Positions 26,745 through 35,670 of a stretch of 64,000 bases of DNA are shown here, in pieces; within the stretch, counting starts at the first letter, position 1, and every line of letters begins with the position of its first letter. This DNA comes from Bacillus sp. ISL-37 (GTDB lineage: Bacteria; Bacillota; Bacilli; Bacillales; Cytobacillaceae): contig NZ_JAGGQL010000015.1 of assembly GCF_018613315.1 (NCBI RefSeq), forward strand, positions 1-64,000, in the 5' to 3' direction. The translations under genes and the position numbers were made by a program. The notes beneath the pieces are model-generated. The model was not told where the DNA came from, did no database searches, and saw only the letters and a program-made list of their open reading frames with translations.

Positions 26745-27983
26745 TTATAGATGAAGTCCGCGGTCTGGACTCTCCCATGTTGCGAATTGGTTTTTGTTTT
26801 TTTTGAGGATTTTTAGTCCTCTTGGAAGTGCCCTGATGACAAGCAGGGCATTGATATGCCAGTAGAGGACTGGGTACCAGATTCCCCAGAGCATGTATTT
26901 CAGTATTCCTTTTTCATACTTCCTCTCTATATAAAGGGCGACCAGGAATTGCAGCAGACAAATAATAGATAGATAGTTTCCAATCCATAATGTTGGCATG
27001 ATGAATTCCTGATGGAAAAAGAATTTATAAAGCATAATGAGCAATGAGACGAACCAGGTGATCGACCAGAGGACGCTGAGTACCTGCTCGAGATAGACCG
27101 GGTACAATCTTCGCTGGCGCCAGTCGAGAAAAATATCCATATGGCGGAGGATGACTTCTATGCCACCCTGGGTCCAACGCAAACGCTGCTTCCAAATTCC
27201 CCTCAAAGTTTCGGGAACAAGCATCCAGCAAAGTGCCTTTGGTTCGTACCGGACATCCCAGAATCTTCTTTGCAGCTTCCAGGTGATCCCGATATCGTCG
27301 GTGATCAGGTCGGTATCCCACATCCCCGCGTCCAGCAGGGCTTTTTTCCGAAAAACGACAAAAACACCAGAAACCGTCATGACTTTGCCGAGCACTCTTT
27401 GCGTCCTTTTTATCAAGCCAATAATACTTGCGTATTCCACCAGCTGGATTTTCGCCAGCAGGCTGGTCCGGTTGCGGATCCTTGGGTTGCCTGTAACGGC
27501 GCCAACTCTTTCCCCATTGTTTGGTGTGGTGAAGTGAGGAACAATATGTTTTAATGCATCCTTGTCGAGAATGGCGTCACTATCAATCGTTGCGATCAGT
27601 TCGCCCTTTGAAGCCAATACACCCTGTTTCAGCGCATTCGCTTTGCCCTTATTGTTCACGACATTGACAACACGCAGTTTCGGATACAGATCCCGCAACG
27701 ACTTGAGTATAGCCATCGTTCGATCTTTGCTGCCATCATTGATGACGATCACTTCATAATTCGGATAATTAAGCTCTGAGGCATACTTCACCGTCTCCTC
27801 GATCGTCTGTTCCTCATTGTATGCCGGAATCAGCAAGGAAACAAAGGGGAGATCCTCCATCCTGTGTTCGAGGAAGAGATCCCGTTTCTCTTTTTTTACA
27901 TAATAAATCAAACTTCCCGTAATCCAAACAATTCCCATGACAAGTGGATAATAAAACAGAAACAGCACCAAGAAGTTGATCAA
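26745..27983 (-). CDS. pgaC: Poly-beta-1,6-N-acetylglucosamine synthase-type GT2 glycosyltransferase
   Basis: A 412-residue membrane glycosyltransferase. One N-terminal helix (about 4-27), then the GT-A domain with SLLIPAYNEEQTIEETVKYA, VINDGSKDRTM, ATIDSDAILD and the acceptor motif KQRLRWTQGG (QxxRW), then three or four C-terminal membrane helices. This matches PgaC/IcaA processive synthases that polymerise and export PNAG for biofilm. TTG start at 27983 with AGGTG 7 nt upstream. A PgaD-like gene follows; no PgaB/IcaB deacetylase gene is adjacent. Confidence 0.86.
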   Translation of the reverse strand: MINFLVLFLFYYPLVMGIVWITGSLIYYVKKEKRDLFLEHRMEDLPFVSLLIPAYNEEQTIEETVKYASELNYPNYEVIVINDGSKDRTMAILKSLRDLYPKLRVVNVVNNKGKANALKQGVLASKGELIATIDSDAILDKDALKHIVPHFTTPNNGERVGAVTGNPRIRNRTSLLAKIQLVEYASIIGLIKRTQRVLGKVMTVSGVFVVFRKKALLDAGMWDTDLITDDIGITWKLQRRFWDVRYEPKALCWMLVPETLRGIWKQRLRWTQGGIEVILRHMDIFLDWRQRRLYPVYLEQVLSVLWSITWFVSLLIMLYKFFFHQEFIMPTLWIGNYLSIICLLQFLVALYIERKYEKGILKYMLWGIWYPVLYWHINALLVIRALPRGLKILKKNKNQFATWESPDRGLHL

Positions 27984-28225
27984 ATTTTCGCACCTATCCT
28001 ATTAAAAATGTGAGTTGTATTAAGAAGATATTACTTTGCGGATGGTAGGATAGCAATCTATTTTGGTGGTAAGTGTGCTGCCAAATTATGGTGTGTTGTG
28101 CTTGCTTCCAACTAATAACATACTGGGGTTAAATAAAGGGGGGATTTTCCCCATTTGGTTCCTGCGTGAGCCTAAGAGCCTGGGGAATATTGAAGGATTT
28201 AATATGGAAAGAATATCATTCTGAA
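27984..28225. other. Upstream region of pgaCD
   Basis: Spacer of about 240 bp, presumably holding the minus-strand pgaC promoter. A GGGGATTTTCCCC hairpin occurs near 28141-28153. I looked for a c-di-GMP riboswitch here and did not find one. Confidence 0.4.
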
Positions 28226-28260
28226 TAAAAAGCCCAGCAACCTTACTAGGTATGCTGGGC
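28226..28260 (-). terminator. Terminator of the nucleotidase gene
   Basis: On the minus strand GCCCAGCA pairs with TGCTGGGC (28232-28239, 28253-28260), followed by TTTTTAT. Confidence 0.88.
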
Positions 28261-28270
28261 ACTATCTGTA

Positions 28271-29905
28271 TTAGTTTGCTACATCGACAATACGACCTTC
28301 AACAACAGGACTTACTGTGTTGTTTTCTTGTTGATTCACATATTCAGTGAAGATTTCCCAATCGACGAAACCAGGTTCGCTCACACGGCCTTCATTGTAA
28401 GCATTTCCGAACACTTCGTAGCCGTCCCCGCCTTTAGCGGTGAAAGTGTTTGTTGCCACTGCGTATGTTTTGTTAGGATCCAGACTTACGTAGTTGACGC
28501 CATCTTCTTTTACTTCAACTAACTGGACACGCTGGCCAGCTGGAAGGGAGCTGTCGAATGTGAATTTCAACCCTGATACTTGCAGGAAACCTCCTGAAGC
28601 TGTAGGGGCATCCTTGACGCTATGCTCCAATGCTTCTTTAATTTCGGCACCTGTCAGCTGCATGATGGCCAATGAGTTCCCGAATGGCATGACTTCAAGT
28701 ACTTTTGCCATCGTAATGTCTCCTGCATTCACAGATGTACGGATACCGCCGCCGTTTTGAACTGCGATTACTGTATCAGGATTGATGGTTTTTGCTTTTG
28801 CGAGCATCCCATCGGTGATCAGGTTACCAAGATTTGTTTCACCTGTTCTTGCGGCAGGGCTCCCACCAATTAAATCGACAGTTGTTGATCCAATTACTGT
28901 GTTCTTCATTTCATCAACAGCTGGTTTGTATTTTGTATTCAAGATTTCTGCGGCTTCTTCATCCTCTGAAAAGCTACTAACTTCCAATAATTCACCCGCA
29001 TATTCAATTACTCGGCCATTTTTGTTGAATTTTACATCCAAAGTGCCCAGGAATTTACCGTACTCATTTGCCTGGACGATGACTGTCGGCTCTTTGCCAG
29101 TCTCTACAAATACTGGTTCGGTCAATTTAACGTGAGTGTGGCCGCCTACGATCACATCAATACCTTCTACTTCTTCTGCTAACGTCAGGTCATTGTCTCC
29201 ACCGCCGTCGTTCAATCCGATATGAGTAAGGGCGATGATTTTATTGACTCCTTGTTTTTCAAATGCTTTTACAGCTTCTCTTGCTTCTTTAATGTAATCA
29301 GTGAATTCGACATCCTCTCCAGGGCTGGAGATGTCTACTGTTTCAGCCGTTGTGAGGCCAAAGATCCCGACCTTCTCCCCATTTACCTCTTTAACGATGC
29401 CTTTATAAACTTCTCCATCATTTGCTTTTGATGAAAACTCACTATTTGCAAGCATATTCATATTTTGGTCATTTTCAAAGTTTACGTTTGCGCTGACAAA
29501 TGGGAAATCCGCTTCTTTTACAAAGTTTGCTAGAGTGGCGGTTCCTTTATCAAATTCATGATTGCCAAATGTCATAGCATCATAGCCTACTAGATTCATG
29601 AACTCCAAATCAGCTAGTCCTTGAAATTCGTTAAAATACAGGGTTCCAGCAAAAACATCTCCAGCATCTAATAAAAGTGTGTTAGCGTTTTCTGCGCGGA
29701 CCTGGTTAATGGCGGAAACGCGTTTTGCGACAGTATCTAAATGTGCATGTGTATCATTTGTATGCATGATTGTTAGTTCATAAGGTTTACCAGGTTTTAC
29801 ACCCTTCATGTTTGCAGAGACTGCAGGAACAGCTAGTGAGGTCAAAAGAACAGCAGAGGCAGTTACTGACAAAAGTTTGCGATAGAACTTGGTACGATAG
29901 TTCAT
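28271..29905 (-). CDS. Secreted 5'-nucleotidase / UDP-sugar hydrolase family protein
   Basis: A 544-residue exported protein: signal peptide 1-31 (LLSVTASAVLLTSLAVPAVS), metallophosphatase domain with MHTNDTHAHLD, LDAGDVFAGTLY, GNHEFD, LTHIG and GGHTH (about 40-300), and the 5'-nucleotidase C-terminal domain (ALGxx-type NLGNLITDGML, VQNGGGIRTSVNAGDITMAK, GGDGYEVF). It removes phosphate from nucleotides outside the cell. The ATG at 29905 has AAGGAGG 9 nt upstream; the longer frame to 29968 runs through that site. No cell-wall anchor motif at the end. Monocistronic. Confidence 0.92.
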   Translation of the reverse strand: MNYRTKFYRKLLSVTASAVLLTSLAVPAVSANMKGVKPGKPYELTIMHTNDTHAHLDTVAKRVSAINQVRAENANTLLLDAGDVFAGTLYFNEFQGLADLEFMNLVGYDAMTFGNHEFDKGTATLANFVKEADFPFVSANVNFENDQNMNMLANSEFSSKANDGEVYKGIVKEVNGEKVGIFGLTTAETVDISSPGEDVEFTDYIKEAREAVKAFEKQGVNKIIALTHIGLNDGGGDNDLTLAEEVEGIDVIVGGHTHVKLTEPVFVETGKEPTVIVQANEYGKFLGTLDVKFNKNGRVIEYAGELLEVSSFSEDEEAAEILNTKYKPAVDEMKNTVIGSTTVDLIGGSPAARTGETNLGNLITDGMLAKAKTINPDTVIAVQNGGGIRTSVNAGDITMAKVLEVMPFGNSLAIMQLTGAEIKEALEHSVKDAPTASGGFLQVSGLKFTFDSSLPAGQRVQLVEVKEDGVNYVSLDPNKTYAVATNTFTAKGGDGYEVFGNAYNEGRVSEPGFVDWEIFTEYVNQQENNTVSPVVEGRIVDVAN

Positions 29906-30189
29906 TAACATTTTCCTCCTTGTAAACAAAATAGTAATGCTATTAAGCATGGTATCTCGCTCAAACACTTCAATTCTATCAAAGTTACCATACAGAAATA
30001 TTAAAAAACTGAATATTTGTTATTTTAATAAAATAGTCGCGGTAATAAAGAACTAATTGTCATTGTCATAATTGAAATAAATAGGAGTAAAGTCTTCTAT
30101 CGCTTTTGAGAAAAAAACCAATTGATTACAAAGGACTTTGAAGAAATTTAGCGAATTATTTTGAAATATAGATAGAACGTTGGAGGAAC
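29906..30189. other. Divergent intergenic region
   Basis: AT-rich spacer holding the promoters of the nucleotidase and of the amidase; no other feature seen. Confidence 0.4.
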
Positions 30190-30894
30190 ATGATGAAAAA
30201 GAGGGGAATACTAGTTAAGCTAGGAATCTTAATTGGACTAATCCTTACTGGATGCTCAGATAGGAACCAAGAGGAAATGGTGGTCATGGCAGAGGTGAAA
30301 AAGAAAACCAAACCTCCTGCCGAAGTAATGATACCTGTAACTAAAGACTTTATGCCAAACATGAATTTTGTGCCACGAAGCAATATACCAACCCATATCG
30401 TGTTGCATTTTATAAGCAATGCTGCGAATAAACCTGAAAACCCTTATATGTATGAAGATATCAGGGGAGTCTTCATTGATTACGATGTCTCCCCTCACTA
30501 TATGATTGATCGCGATGGAGAAATTTATTTCCTGCTGCCGGAAAGCCGGGCTGCACGTCATGCAGGTAAGGGGGGAATTGAAGGGTTTCCTGAATACGAG
30601 GATCATTTAAATAAATATTCAATCGGCATTGAGTTAATGGCCATTGGGACAGAAGAAGAAATGCAGCTGATCATGTCCCCGGATCATTACAGAGAAATAC
30701 CTGCAGAACATATTGGCTACACAGAAGCACAGTATCAAGCTCTTAATCTGTTGATTGATGATATACTCGCTAGAAACAAACAAATTAAAAGGGACAGAGT
30801 TCATATCATAGGCCACGATGAATACGCTCCGGACCGAAAAACAGATCCCGGAGATTTGTTTGAATGGGACAAAGTCTTCTTCACCGAAGAGTAA
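30190..30894 (+). CDS. N-acetylmuramoyl-L-alanine amidase lipoprotein (Amidase_2)
   Basis: A 234-residue lipoprotein with the lipobox LTGC (Cys22) and a basic linker, then an Amidase_2/PGRP-type domain: IVLHFISNAA, SPHYMIDRDGEIYFLLPESR, AARHAGKGG, IGIELMAIG and the zinc site RVHIIGHDEYAPDRKTDPGD. It would cleave the amide between muramic acid and the stem peptide from the outer face of the membrane. TGGAGGA precedes the tandem ATGs. Stand-alone gene; perhaps wall turnover or sporulation/germination linked, but nothing nearby says so. Confidence 0.88.
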   Translation: MMKKRGILVKLGILIGLILTGCSDRNQEEMVVMAEVKKKTKPPAEVMIPVTKDFMPNMNFVPRSNIPTHIVLHFISNAANKPENPYMYEDIRGVFIDYDVSPHYMIDRDGEIYFLLPESRAARHAGKGGIEGFPEYEDHLNKYSIGIELMAIGTEEEMQLIMSPDHYREIPAEHIGYTEAQYQALNLLIDDILARNKQIKRDRVHIIGHDEYAPDRKTDPGDLFEWDKVFFTEE

Positions 30895-31200
30895 TGCTTG
30901 TCCTGGTATATTTACTTGTTAATATATTCGAAATGAAAGTCGCGGAAACTTGAAAATAACATGCCCTGCAATCCCGAGACATGGGACTGAAATATCCTAT
31001 GTCTCCAATCTCCTCTTTTTTCTCCTTTATTTTCTTTGTTAAGACAAACAAACCATCTCCTGTTAAACTCTTCTGTATCAATCCTCTATCTCGTTAGTTT
31101 TTACATGACATTAGAATTTTCCTTAGTAATATATTCCCAAATCTATTCTATTTTTGTCGAAATTATTACGCTAGTCTAATTATTCGTGCTATAATCCGTT
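30895..31200. other. Intergenic region upstream of the tandem esterase
   Basis: Includes a hairpin GAGACATGGGA/TCCTATGTCTC (30976-31005) that may end the amidase transcript, then AT-rich promoter DNA. Confidence 0.5.
30976..31005 (+). terminator. Probable terminator of the amidase gene
   Basis: An 11-bp stem with one G-U pair and an 8-nt loop. T-rich sequence follows only after about 9 nt, so confidence is moderate. Confidence 0.5.
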
Positions 31201-31215
31201 TTGTAAGCGTTTACT
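31201..31215 (+). promoter_or_regulatory. cre-like catabolite-repression site
   Basis: TTGTAAGCGTTTACT matches the Bacillus cre consensus WTGNAARCGNWWWCA except for the last base. It overlaps the first copy of the AGTAAAA-type operator motif. Confidence 0.6.
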
Positions 31216-31252
31216 AAAATTAACTAATTTTACATGAATAATTTAGTAAAAT
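31210..31252 (+). promoter_or_regulatory. Inverted pair of TTTACTAAAAT / ATTTAGTAAAAT motifs
   Basis: TTTACTAAAAT (31210-31220) and its inverted partner ATTTAGTAAAAT (31241-31252). The same motif occurs before galE and before the galactoside-binding protein gene, so it is a candidate shared operator for the LacI-family regulator encoded at 52143. Confidence 0.55.
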
Positions 31253-31298
31253 TTTTACGATATTAGTAGCGCTTTTAAAATCCAGGGGGAGGGTATTT

Positions 31299-34200
31299 AT
31301 GAAGAAGAAGAAATTCGTTTCATGGTTGTCGATTGCTATTTTGCTATGTTCATTGATTCCGTCAAGTGTTGTTGCATTTGGTGGTGAATCCGATGAGAAT
31401 GGCAAGCTTGATCTGTCAGGAGATTGGTTTTTTACCCTCGGAGATAATGTAGAGGAATATTCAAAAATGGATTATGATCATTCGAATTGGAAGACCTTAA
31501 AACCTGGTACAGGCTTTTTGAGCGGCAAAGACTTCCCGGAGAATTCCTTTGCCTGGTACCGGACTGAGTTTGTGGTTCCAAAAGACTTTTCTAAGGATGT
31601 ATTAACACTTGCACTTGGGAAGATAGACGATGGAGATGAAGTGTACCTGAACGGCAAGCTTCTTGCTTCGACTGGTATTGAAGATGGGCAGTTCAACGAA
31701 TCCTTCTGGTCGCAAAGCAGAGAGTACAAGCTTCCCGCTTCAAAGCTTAAATATGGGAAAGAGAATGTATTGGCTGTAAGAGTTTATAATGCCGGCGGTG
31801 GCGGAGGAATCTATGAAGGGCCGTTGGGAATCTTCAATGAAACTGCTTTAAGAGGGGAAAAAGGGCTTCCGAATCAACTTGCTGATAAAGACGAAACAAA
31901 GCAGCTCTTGAAATTTGTTAAGACTCAACAGCGTTTCCTTGAAACGAAGAAGCTCGACTCATATATTAAAACTTTTTCAGATGCATTTTTTCATGACGGA
32001 TATGACAAAGAGAGACAGCTTAGTCTTGTAGAACGCTGGACGGATGAATACGATGTGATTAATCAAAGGGATGAACGTACAGTCGTTTTTAAGGACGGAG
32101 ATACTTATATTTTATCAACCTATCGAACGATTTCCGGAAAGAAAACTGGCCAGAATGAAACTCTAGTGGATGAAAAACAGGAACGAATTTTTACTAAAAA
32201 AGATGGAAAGTTTTACGAAACTGGAAATCAAAGCCGATTCTATCAGGATACTTATTACTCTGAATCGTTCCAAAAGGAAATGAGTTACCGAGTCTATTTG
32301 CCAGACGGATATCTGCAGTCCAAGGAACAGTATCCTGTTGTATACCTTTTACATCAATATGGAAGCTCTAGCCAGCAGTATGAAGTCGATCAGCTTAATC
32401 AGAAGCTCGACAAGTGGATGGAAGAAGGCAAAATGCAAAAGATGATCGTTGTAATGCCGGATACATCCGGAAATAGCTGGTATATCAACAAACACAATGA
32501 GCCATGGATGGACTTGATCACCGAGGACTTCGTACCGCATGTCGACAGCATGTACCGCAGTATTGATGATCCAGATTTCCGTGCCATTTCCGGTGTATCT
32601 ATGGGTGGGTTTGGTGCCTATGTGATCGGTCTGAACCATCCTGAGCTTTTCCGTTCGATAGCAAGCCATATGGGTGCATTGAGTTTTGAGTTTGAAGGGC
32701 AGAATCCTCTTGAGCTAATTAGGAGTTTAAATGAGAAAGAGACGGATCCAAATGCCGCAATTACAAAACTAAAACAGTTTTCTTTCTATCTTGATGGCGG
32801 TACGGAAGATGCTTTGACATCGAGGGCAAATTCAACGAATGATATCCATAAGTATTTTAGGAATTATAATATTCCGCATCAGTACAGCACGCGCGCGGGC
32901 GGGCATGACAGCGAGTTTTATTTAGCCTCGATGGATAAGTCCTTTGCGATGCATAGCAGCCATTTTACCAAATCGCTTGCCAGCGGCAGTTTGAAGGTTA
33001 GCCCCCAGGCTGTAAGCAGTGATCAAACCGAAGTAACAGCACAATATACAGTTACAGTCAGTGAGGATATTGAGAAGTATTCTGGGGAAAGTGCGAAGAT
33101 TCCGATGGCTATTTCCCTGCAGGTTGATGACCCTCAAGGACAGGTGGTTTATAAAGAGACCAAAGAGGTCAAGGAAGCTCAGGCAAAAGGATATACGGGA
33201 GAGTTTTCAATCCCGACAGAACAGTTAAAAGAATCTCAGAATTTCACAGTAAATCTATCTCTATCGCTTCTCGGAAAAAATATCGATATCTCCAGCAGGC
33301 CGCTGATCATGGTCAGCCCGGTCGTGATTGGAGATGGTGAGGCTCATTTAGACTTGCTTGGTGATTGGAAGTTCAAGCTTGATGATGATCTCAATAACCC
33401 GATAGATGGAAATTCTGCTGATACGAATGGATGGTCAGTAGTTCAGCCAGGGCTTGAATGGTGGAAAAACGGTTTCGGCGGATACGAAAACATCCAAAGC
33501 TATAACGGTGGTGCCTGGTATGTAAGGGAATTTGAGCTGACGGAACAGTTCCCGGCCAGCGGTTTGACGCTGCTAGGCGGGAAAATTGATGATGCAGACG
33601 AAATCTATATTAACGGCCAATTGGTTGGAAGCACAGGAATGGAAAATGGTGAGTTTAAGCAATCTCATTGGGCAGAGCTGAGAGAATATAAAATTGCTGA
33701 TTCTGTTTTAAAACCAGGAGAGACTAACAAGATTGCGATCAGACTCTTTGATAACAATGGGGATGGCGGCTTATACTCGGGTCCAATCGGGCTTTATTCC
33801 GAAAAATCCCTGCGGAAAGCCAAAGGCCTTCCGTATGAAAAGCCTGCTGCAGAGGTCGAGCAGCAAGTCAGGGAGCTTTTCACAAAACAAATTACAGCTT
33901 TGAATAAAAAGGACCTTGAAGAATTCAGCAAGACGATATCAGGAAACTACTTCAATGATGGCAAAAAGAAGGAGGGCCTTGTCAGCGAAATACAAGAATG
34001 GTTTGCTAGAAATGAGGTAATTGCAGAAGCGGATCATGTCCAGGTCTATATCGAAGGCGAGCGTTTATTGCTTGAAGGCAATCTGGTTGTAAAAGGAAGA
34101 AATGCCGATGGGTCCACAGAGATTCTAAAAGAGGAAGGCCTGTCGAACTATTTTGCCATTGAAAATGGAGCTATCTTGGAGACGGGGAACCAAAAGAGAT

Positions 34201-34910
34201 TTTTCGTGGACAGTTATTATTCTGAAAGTCTGGGTACAGAAAAGACAGCACGGGTTTATTTGCCTGAAGGCTATGAAAACAGTGATAAGCAGTATCCAGT
34301 TGTTTATCTGCTGCATCAATTCCAGAGTGACAGTTCGGCGTTCGAATTGGATAAGGTTGACCTGATCCTTGACCAGGCAATAGCCGGAAAAGAAGTTGAT
34401 GAAATGATCGTCGTCATGCCTGACTCTGACGGTATGAGCTGGTGGGTCAATCAGCTAAACGGCAGCCAGTGGATGGATATGGTCACAAAGGATTTGGTCC
34501 CATACATCGATCAAACTTACAGAACCATCGCTGATAAGGATCATCGCGGAATTTCAGGAGTTTCAATGGGCGGTTTCGGAGCATATGTGATTGGTATGCA
34601 AAACACAGATTTGTTCACATCGTTCGCCAGCCATATGGGAGCGTTAAGCAGCACAGTCGCAGGCAAAAACCCGATTCAGCTCGTAAAGGATGCTGATCCA
34701 GAGAAACTACGTGAACTATCATTCTATTTTGATAGCGGAGACGAGGACTTCTACAAGTTCGACATACCGGCAATTGACCTGCATCACTACTTGAAATCAG
34801 TAGGGGTACCGCATGAATTCGAAATAAGAAGCGGAAATCACAATAGCGAATTCTACACTGGATCACTTGTGAAGTCATTTAAGCATCATAGTGAACATTT
34901 TAGAAATTAG
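31299..34910 (+). CDS. Secreted tandem-duplicated CE1-type esterase
   Basis: A 1203-residue exported protein: signal peptide 1-27 (LSIAILLCSLIPSSVVA), then two homologous halves (about 35-560 and 680-1203). Each half has a beta-galactosidase-like jelly-roll (GDWFFTLGDN / GDWKFKLDDD), a SnoaL-like ~110-residue domain and an esterase-D/feruloyl-esterase alpha/beta-hydrolase. Nucleophile serines are Ser434 and Ser1089, both in SGVSMGGFGAYVIG; likely histidines are His536 (GGHDSEFY) and His1181 (NHNSEFY). Both active sites look intact. A beta-rich linker (about 565-680) joins them. Shared operator motifs tie it to the galactose genes; pectic galactan with ferulate or acetate esters is a guess for the substrate. 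Confidence 0.85.
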   Translation: MKKKKFVSWLSIAILLCSLIPSSVVAFGGESDENGKLDLSGDWFFTLGDNVEEYSKMDYDHSNWKTLKPGTGFLSGKDFPENSFAWYRTEFVVPKDFSKDVLTLALGKIDDGDEVYLNGKLLASTGIEDGQFNESFWSQSREYKLPASKLKYGKENVLAVRVYNAGGGGGIYEGPLGIFNETALRGEKGLPNQLADKDETKQLLKFVKTQQRFLETKKLDSYIKTFSDAFFHDGYDKERQLSLVERWTDEYDVINQRDERTVVFKDGDTYILSTYRTISGKKTGQNETLVDEKQERIFTKKDGKFYETGNQSRFYQDTYYSESFQKEMSYRVYLPDGYLQSKEQYPVVYLLHQYGSSSQQYEVDQLNQKLDKWMEEGKMQKMIVVMPDTSGNSWYINKHNEPWMDLITEDFVPHVDSMYRSIDDPDFRAISGVSMGGFGAYVIGLNHPELFRSIASHMGALSFEFEGQNPLELIRSLNEKETDPNAAITKLKQFSFYLDGGTEDALTSRANSTNDIHKYFRNYNIPHQYSTRAGGHDSEFYLASMDKSFAMHSSHFTKSLASGSLKVSPQAVSSDQTEVTAQYTVTVSEDIEKYSGESAKIPMAISLQVDDPQGQVVYKETKEVKEAQAKGYTGEFSIPTEQLKESQNFTVNLSLSLLGKNIDISSRPLIMVSPVVIGDGEAHLDLLGDWKFKLDDDLNNPIDGNSADTNGWSVVQPGLEWWKNGFGGYENIQSYNGGAWYVREFELTEQFPASGLTLLGGKIDDADEIYINGQLVGSTGMENGEFKQSHWAELREYKIADSVLKPGETNKIAIRLFDNNGDGGLYSGPIGLYSEKSLRKAKGLPYEKPAAEVEQQVRELFTKQITALNKKDLEEFSKTISGNYFNDGKKKEGLVSEIQEWFARNEVIAEADHVQVYIEGERLLLEGNLVVKGRNADGSTEILKEEGLSNYFAIENGAILETGNQKRFFVDSYYSESLGTEKTARVYLPEGYENSDKQYPVVYLLHQFQSDSSAFELDKVDLILDQAIAGKEVDEMIVVMPDSDGMSWWVNQLNGSQWMDMVTKDLVPYIDQTYRTIADKDHRGISGVSMGGFGAYVIGMQNTDLFTSFASHMGALSSTVAGKNPIQLVKDADPEKLRELSFYFDSGDEDFYKFDIPAIDLHHYLKSVGVPHEFEIRSGNHNSEFYTGSLVKSFKHHSEHFRN

Positions 34911-34930
34911 AGACATCCATATTATCTTTA

Positions 34931-34973
34931 GGCAAAACAACCATTTACCTTTTAGGGTGATGGTTGTTTTGCC
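34931..34973. terminator. Hairpin after the esterase gene
   Basis: GGCAAAACAACCAT and ATGGTTGTTTTGCC pair over 14 bp around a 15-nt loop. There is no T-run after it, but the right arm is T-rich. Confidence 0.7.
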
Positions 34974-35087
34974 ATGAGCCTCAAAAGCTTCTCGGTTAAC
35001 ATCACATTTTGTTCTAATAAGTTATTTTTCCTTAAAACCGGGTAAATACTAACTAACAACCAAACCCAACAGAAGGCAGGGATTGAA

Positions 35088-35354
35088 ATGAAAAATGACA
35101 AGAACTCTAACTTTTATAAACAAGAAGTAGACTTGAATACGTATATGGATGCTATACATGATACTGATAATACGGAGCTAATTCTGCTGCGGGAAAAGAC
35201 TAGGTATACGGATGGAGCAAATAAGATCATCGAAAAAGTTCAGAATGACTTTTTAGAGAAAAGAAGAGTAGAAGAAATCGATTTTGCTCTAGCCAATAAG
35301 GATAAGGAAAGATTCATGGAATTGACTTCAGAGAACTGGAAGGATGCTTTGTAA
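35088..35354 (+). CDS. IDEAL-domain protein
   Basis: An 88-residue acidic protein whose C-terminal half carries the IDEAL domain (RRVEEIDFALANKDKERFME), a short helical module named after its consensus and found in several small Bacillaceae proteins. Its molecular role is unknown; IDEAL proteins are thought to be regulators. GGCAGGGA precedes the ATG. Monocistronic with its own terminator, next to a sigma factor and comK. Confidence 0.82.
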   Translation: MKNDKNSNFYKQEVDLNTYMDAIHDTDNTELILLREKTRYTDGANKIIEKVQNDFLEKRRVEEIDFALANKDKERFMELTSENWKDAL

Positions 35355-35387
35355 GGTGAAATGGATGAGTATTTGGATAATATAGAA

Positions 35388-35429
35388 AGCCTGAAACCAA
35401 GTGAAATGTATGGTTTCAGGCTTTTATTT
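35388..35429 (+). terminator. Terminator of the IDEAL-domain gene
   Basis: AGCCTGAAACCA and TGGTTTCAGGCT (35388-35399, 35411-35422) followed by TTTATTTTT. Confidence 0.92.
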
Positions 35430-35496
35430 TTAGATAGAGTCTAGATGTTTTCCCCAGAAGTAGTTCTTGCTATTGTTTTCTTCATCTTTATTTATT

Positions 35497-35527
35497 AACT
35501 GGAAAAAATCATTAGGAATTTCCAGTT
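35497..35527 (-). terminator. Hairpin between the sigma gene and IDEAL gene
   Basis: AACTGGAAA and TTTCCAGTT pair around a 13-nt loop at the end of the keyword array, 3' to the minus-strand sigma gene. Confidence 0.45.
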
Positions 35528-35640
35528 CGCCAATATAATTTGCTTTTTCGCCAATAAAGAGGAGGGTTTCGCCAATAAAATCTGAAAATCGCCAATAAAT
35601 TTTTATTATCGCCAATAAAATTGTGAACTTCGCCAATAAA
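35526..35640. repeat. Array of six TCGCCAATAAA keywords, 20-21 bp apart
   Basis: TCGCCAAT starts at 35527, 35548, 35569, 35589, 35609 and 35630, so spacings are 21, 21, 20, 20 and 21 bp. All copies are in the same orientation; the DNA between them is not conserved. It lies just 3' of the sigma-factor gene. Read on the minus strand it gives a spurious FIGE-repeat peptide. Confidence 0.85.
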
Positions 35641-35670
35641 AGGATTTTCTCAGCAGTTCAGCAGCCTTAA

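Noticed and set aside
27984-28225. c-di-GMP riboswitch upstream of pgaCD
   Set aside because: Searched because PNAG synthesis is often c-di-GMP controlled; the GACGCAAAGC and GCCAGCTACC-type motifs seen at 59063-59142 are absent here.
35430-35636. Minus-strand 68-codon frame with repeated FIGE motifs
   Set aside because: It is the translation of the TCGCCAATAAA keyword array; spacing changes (20 versus 21 bp) break the peptide repeat and there is no ribosome site.
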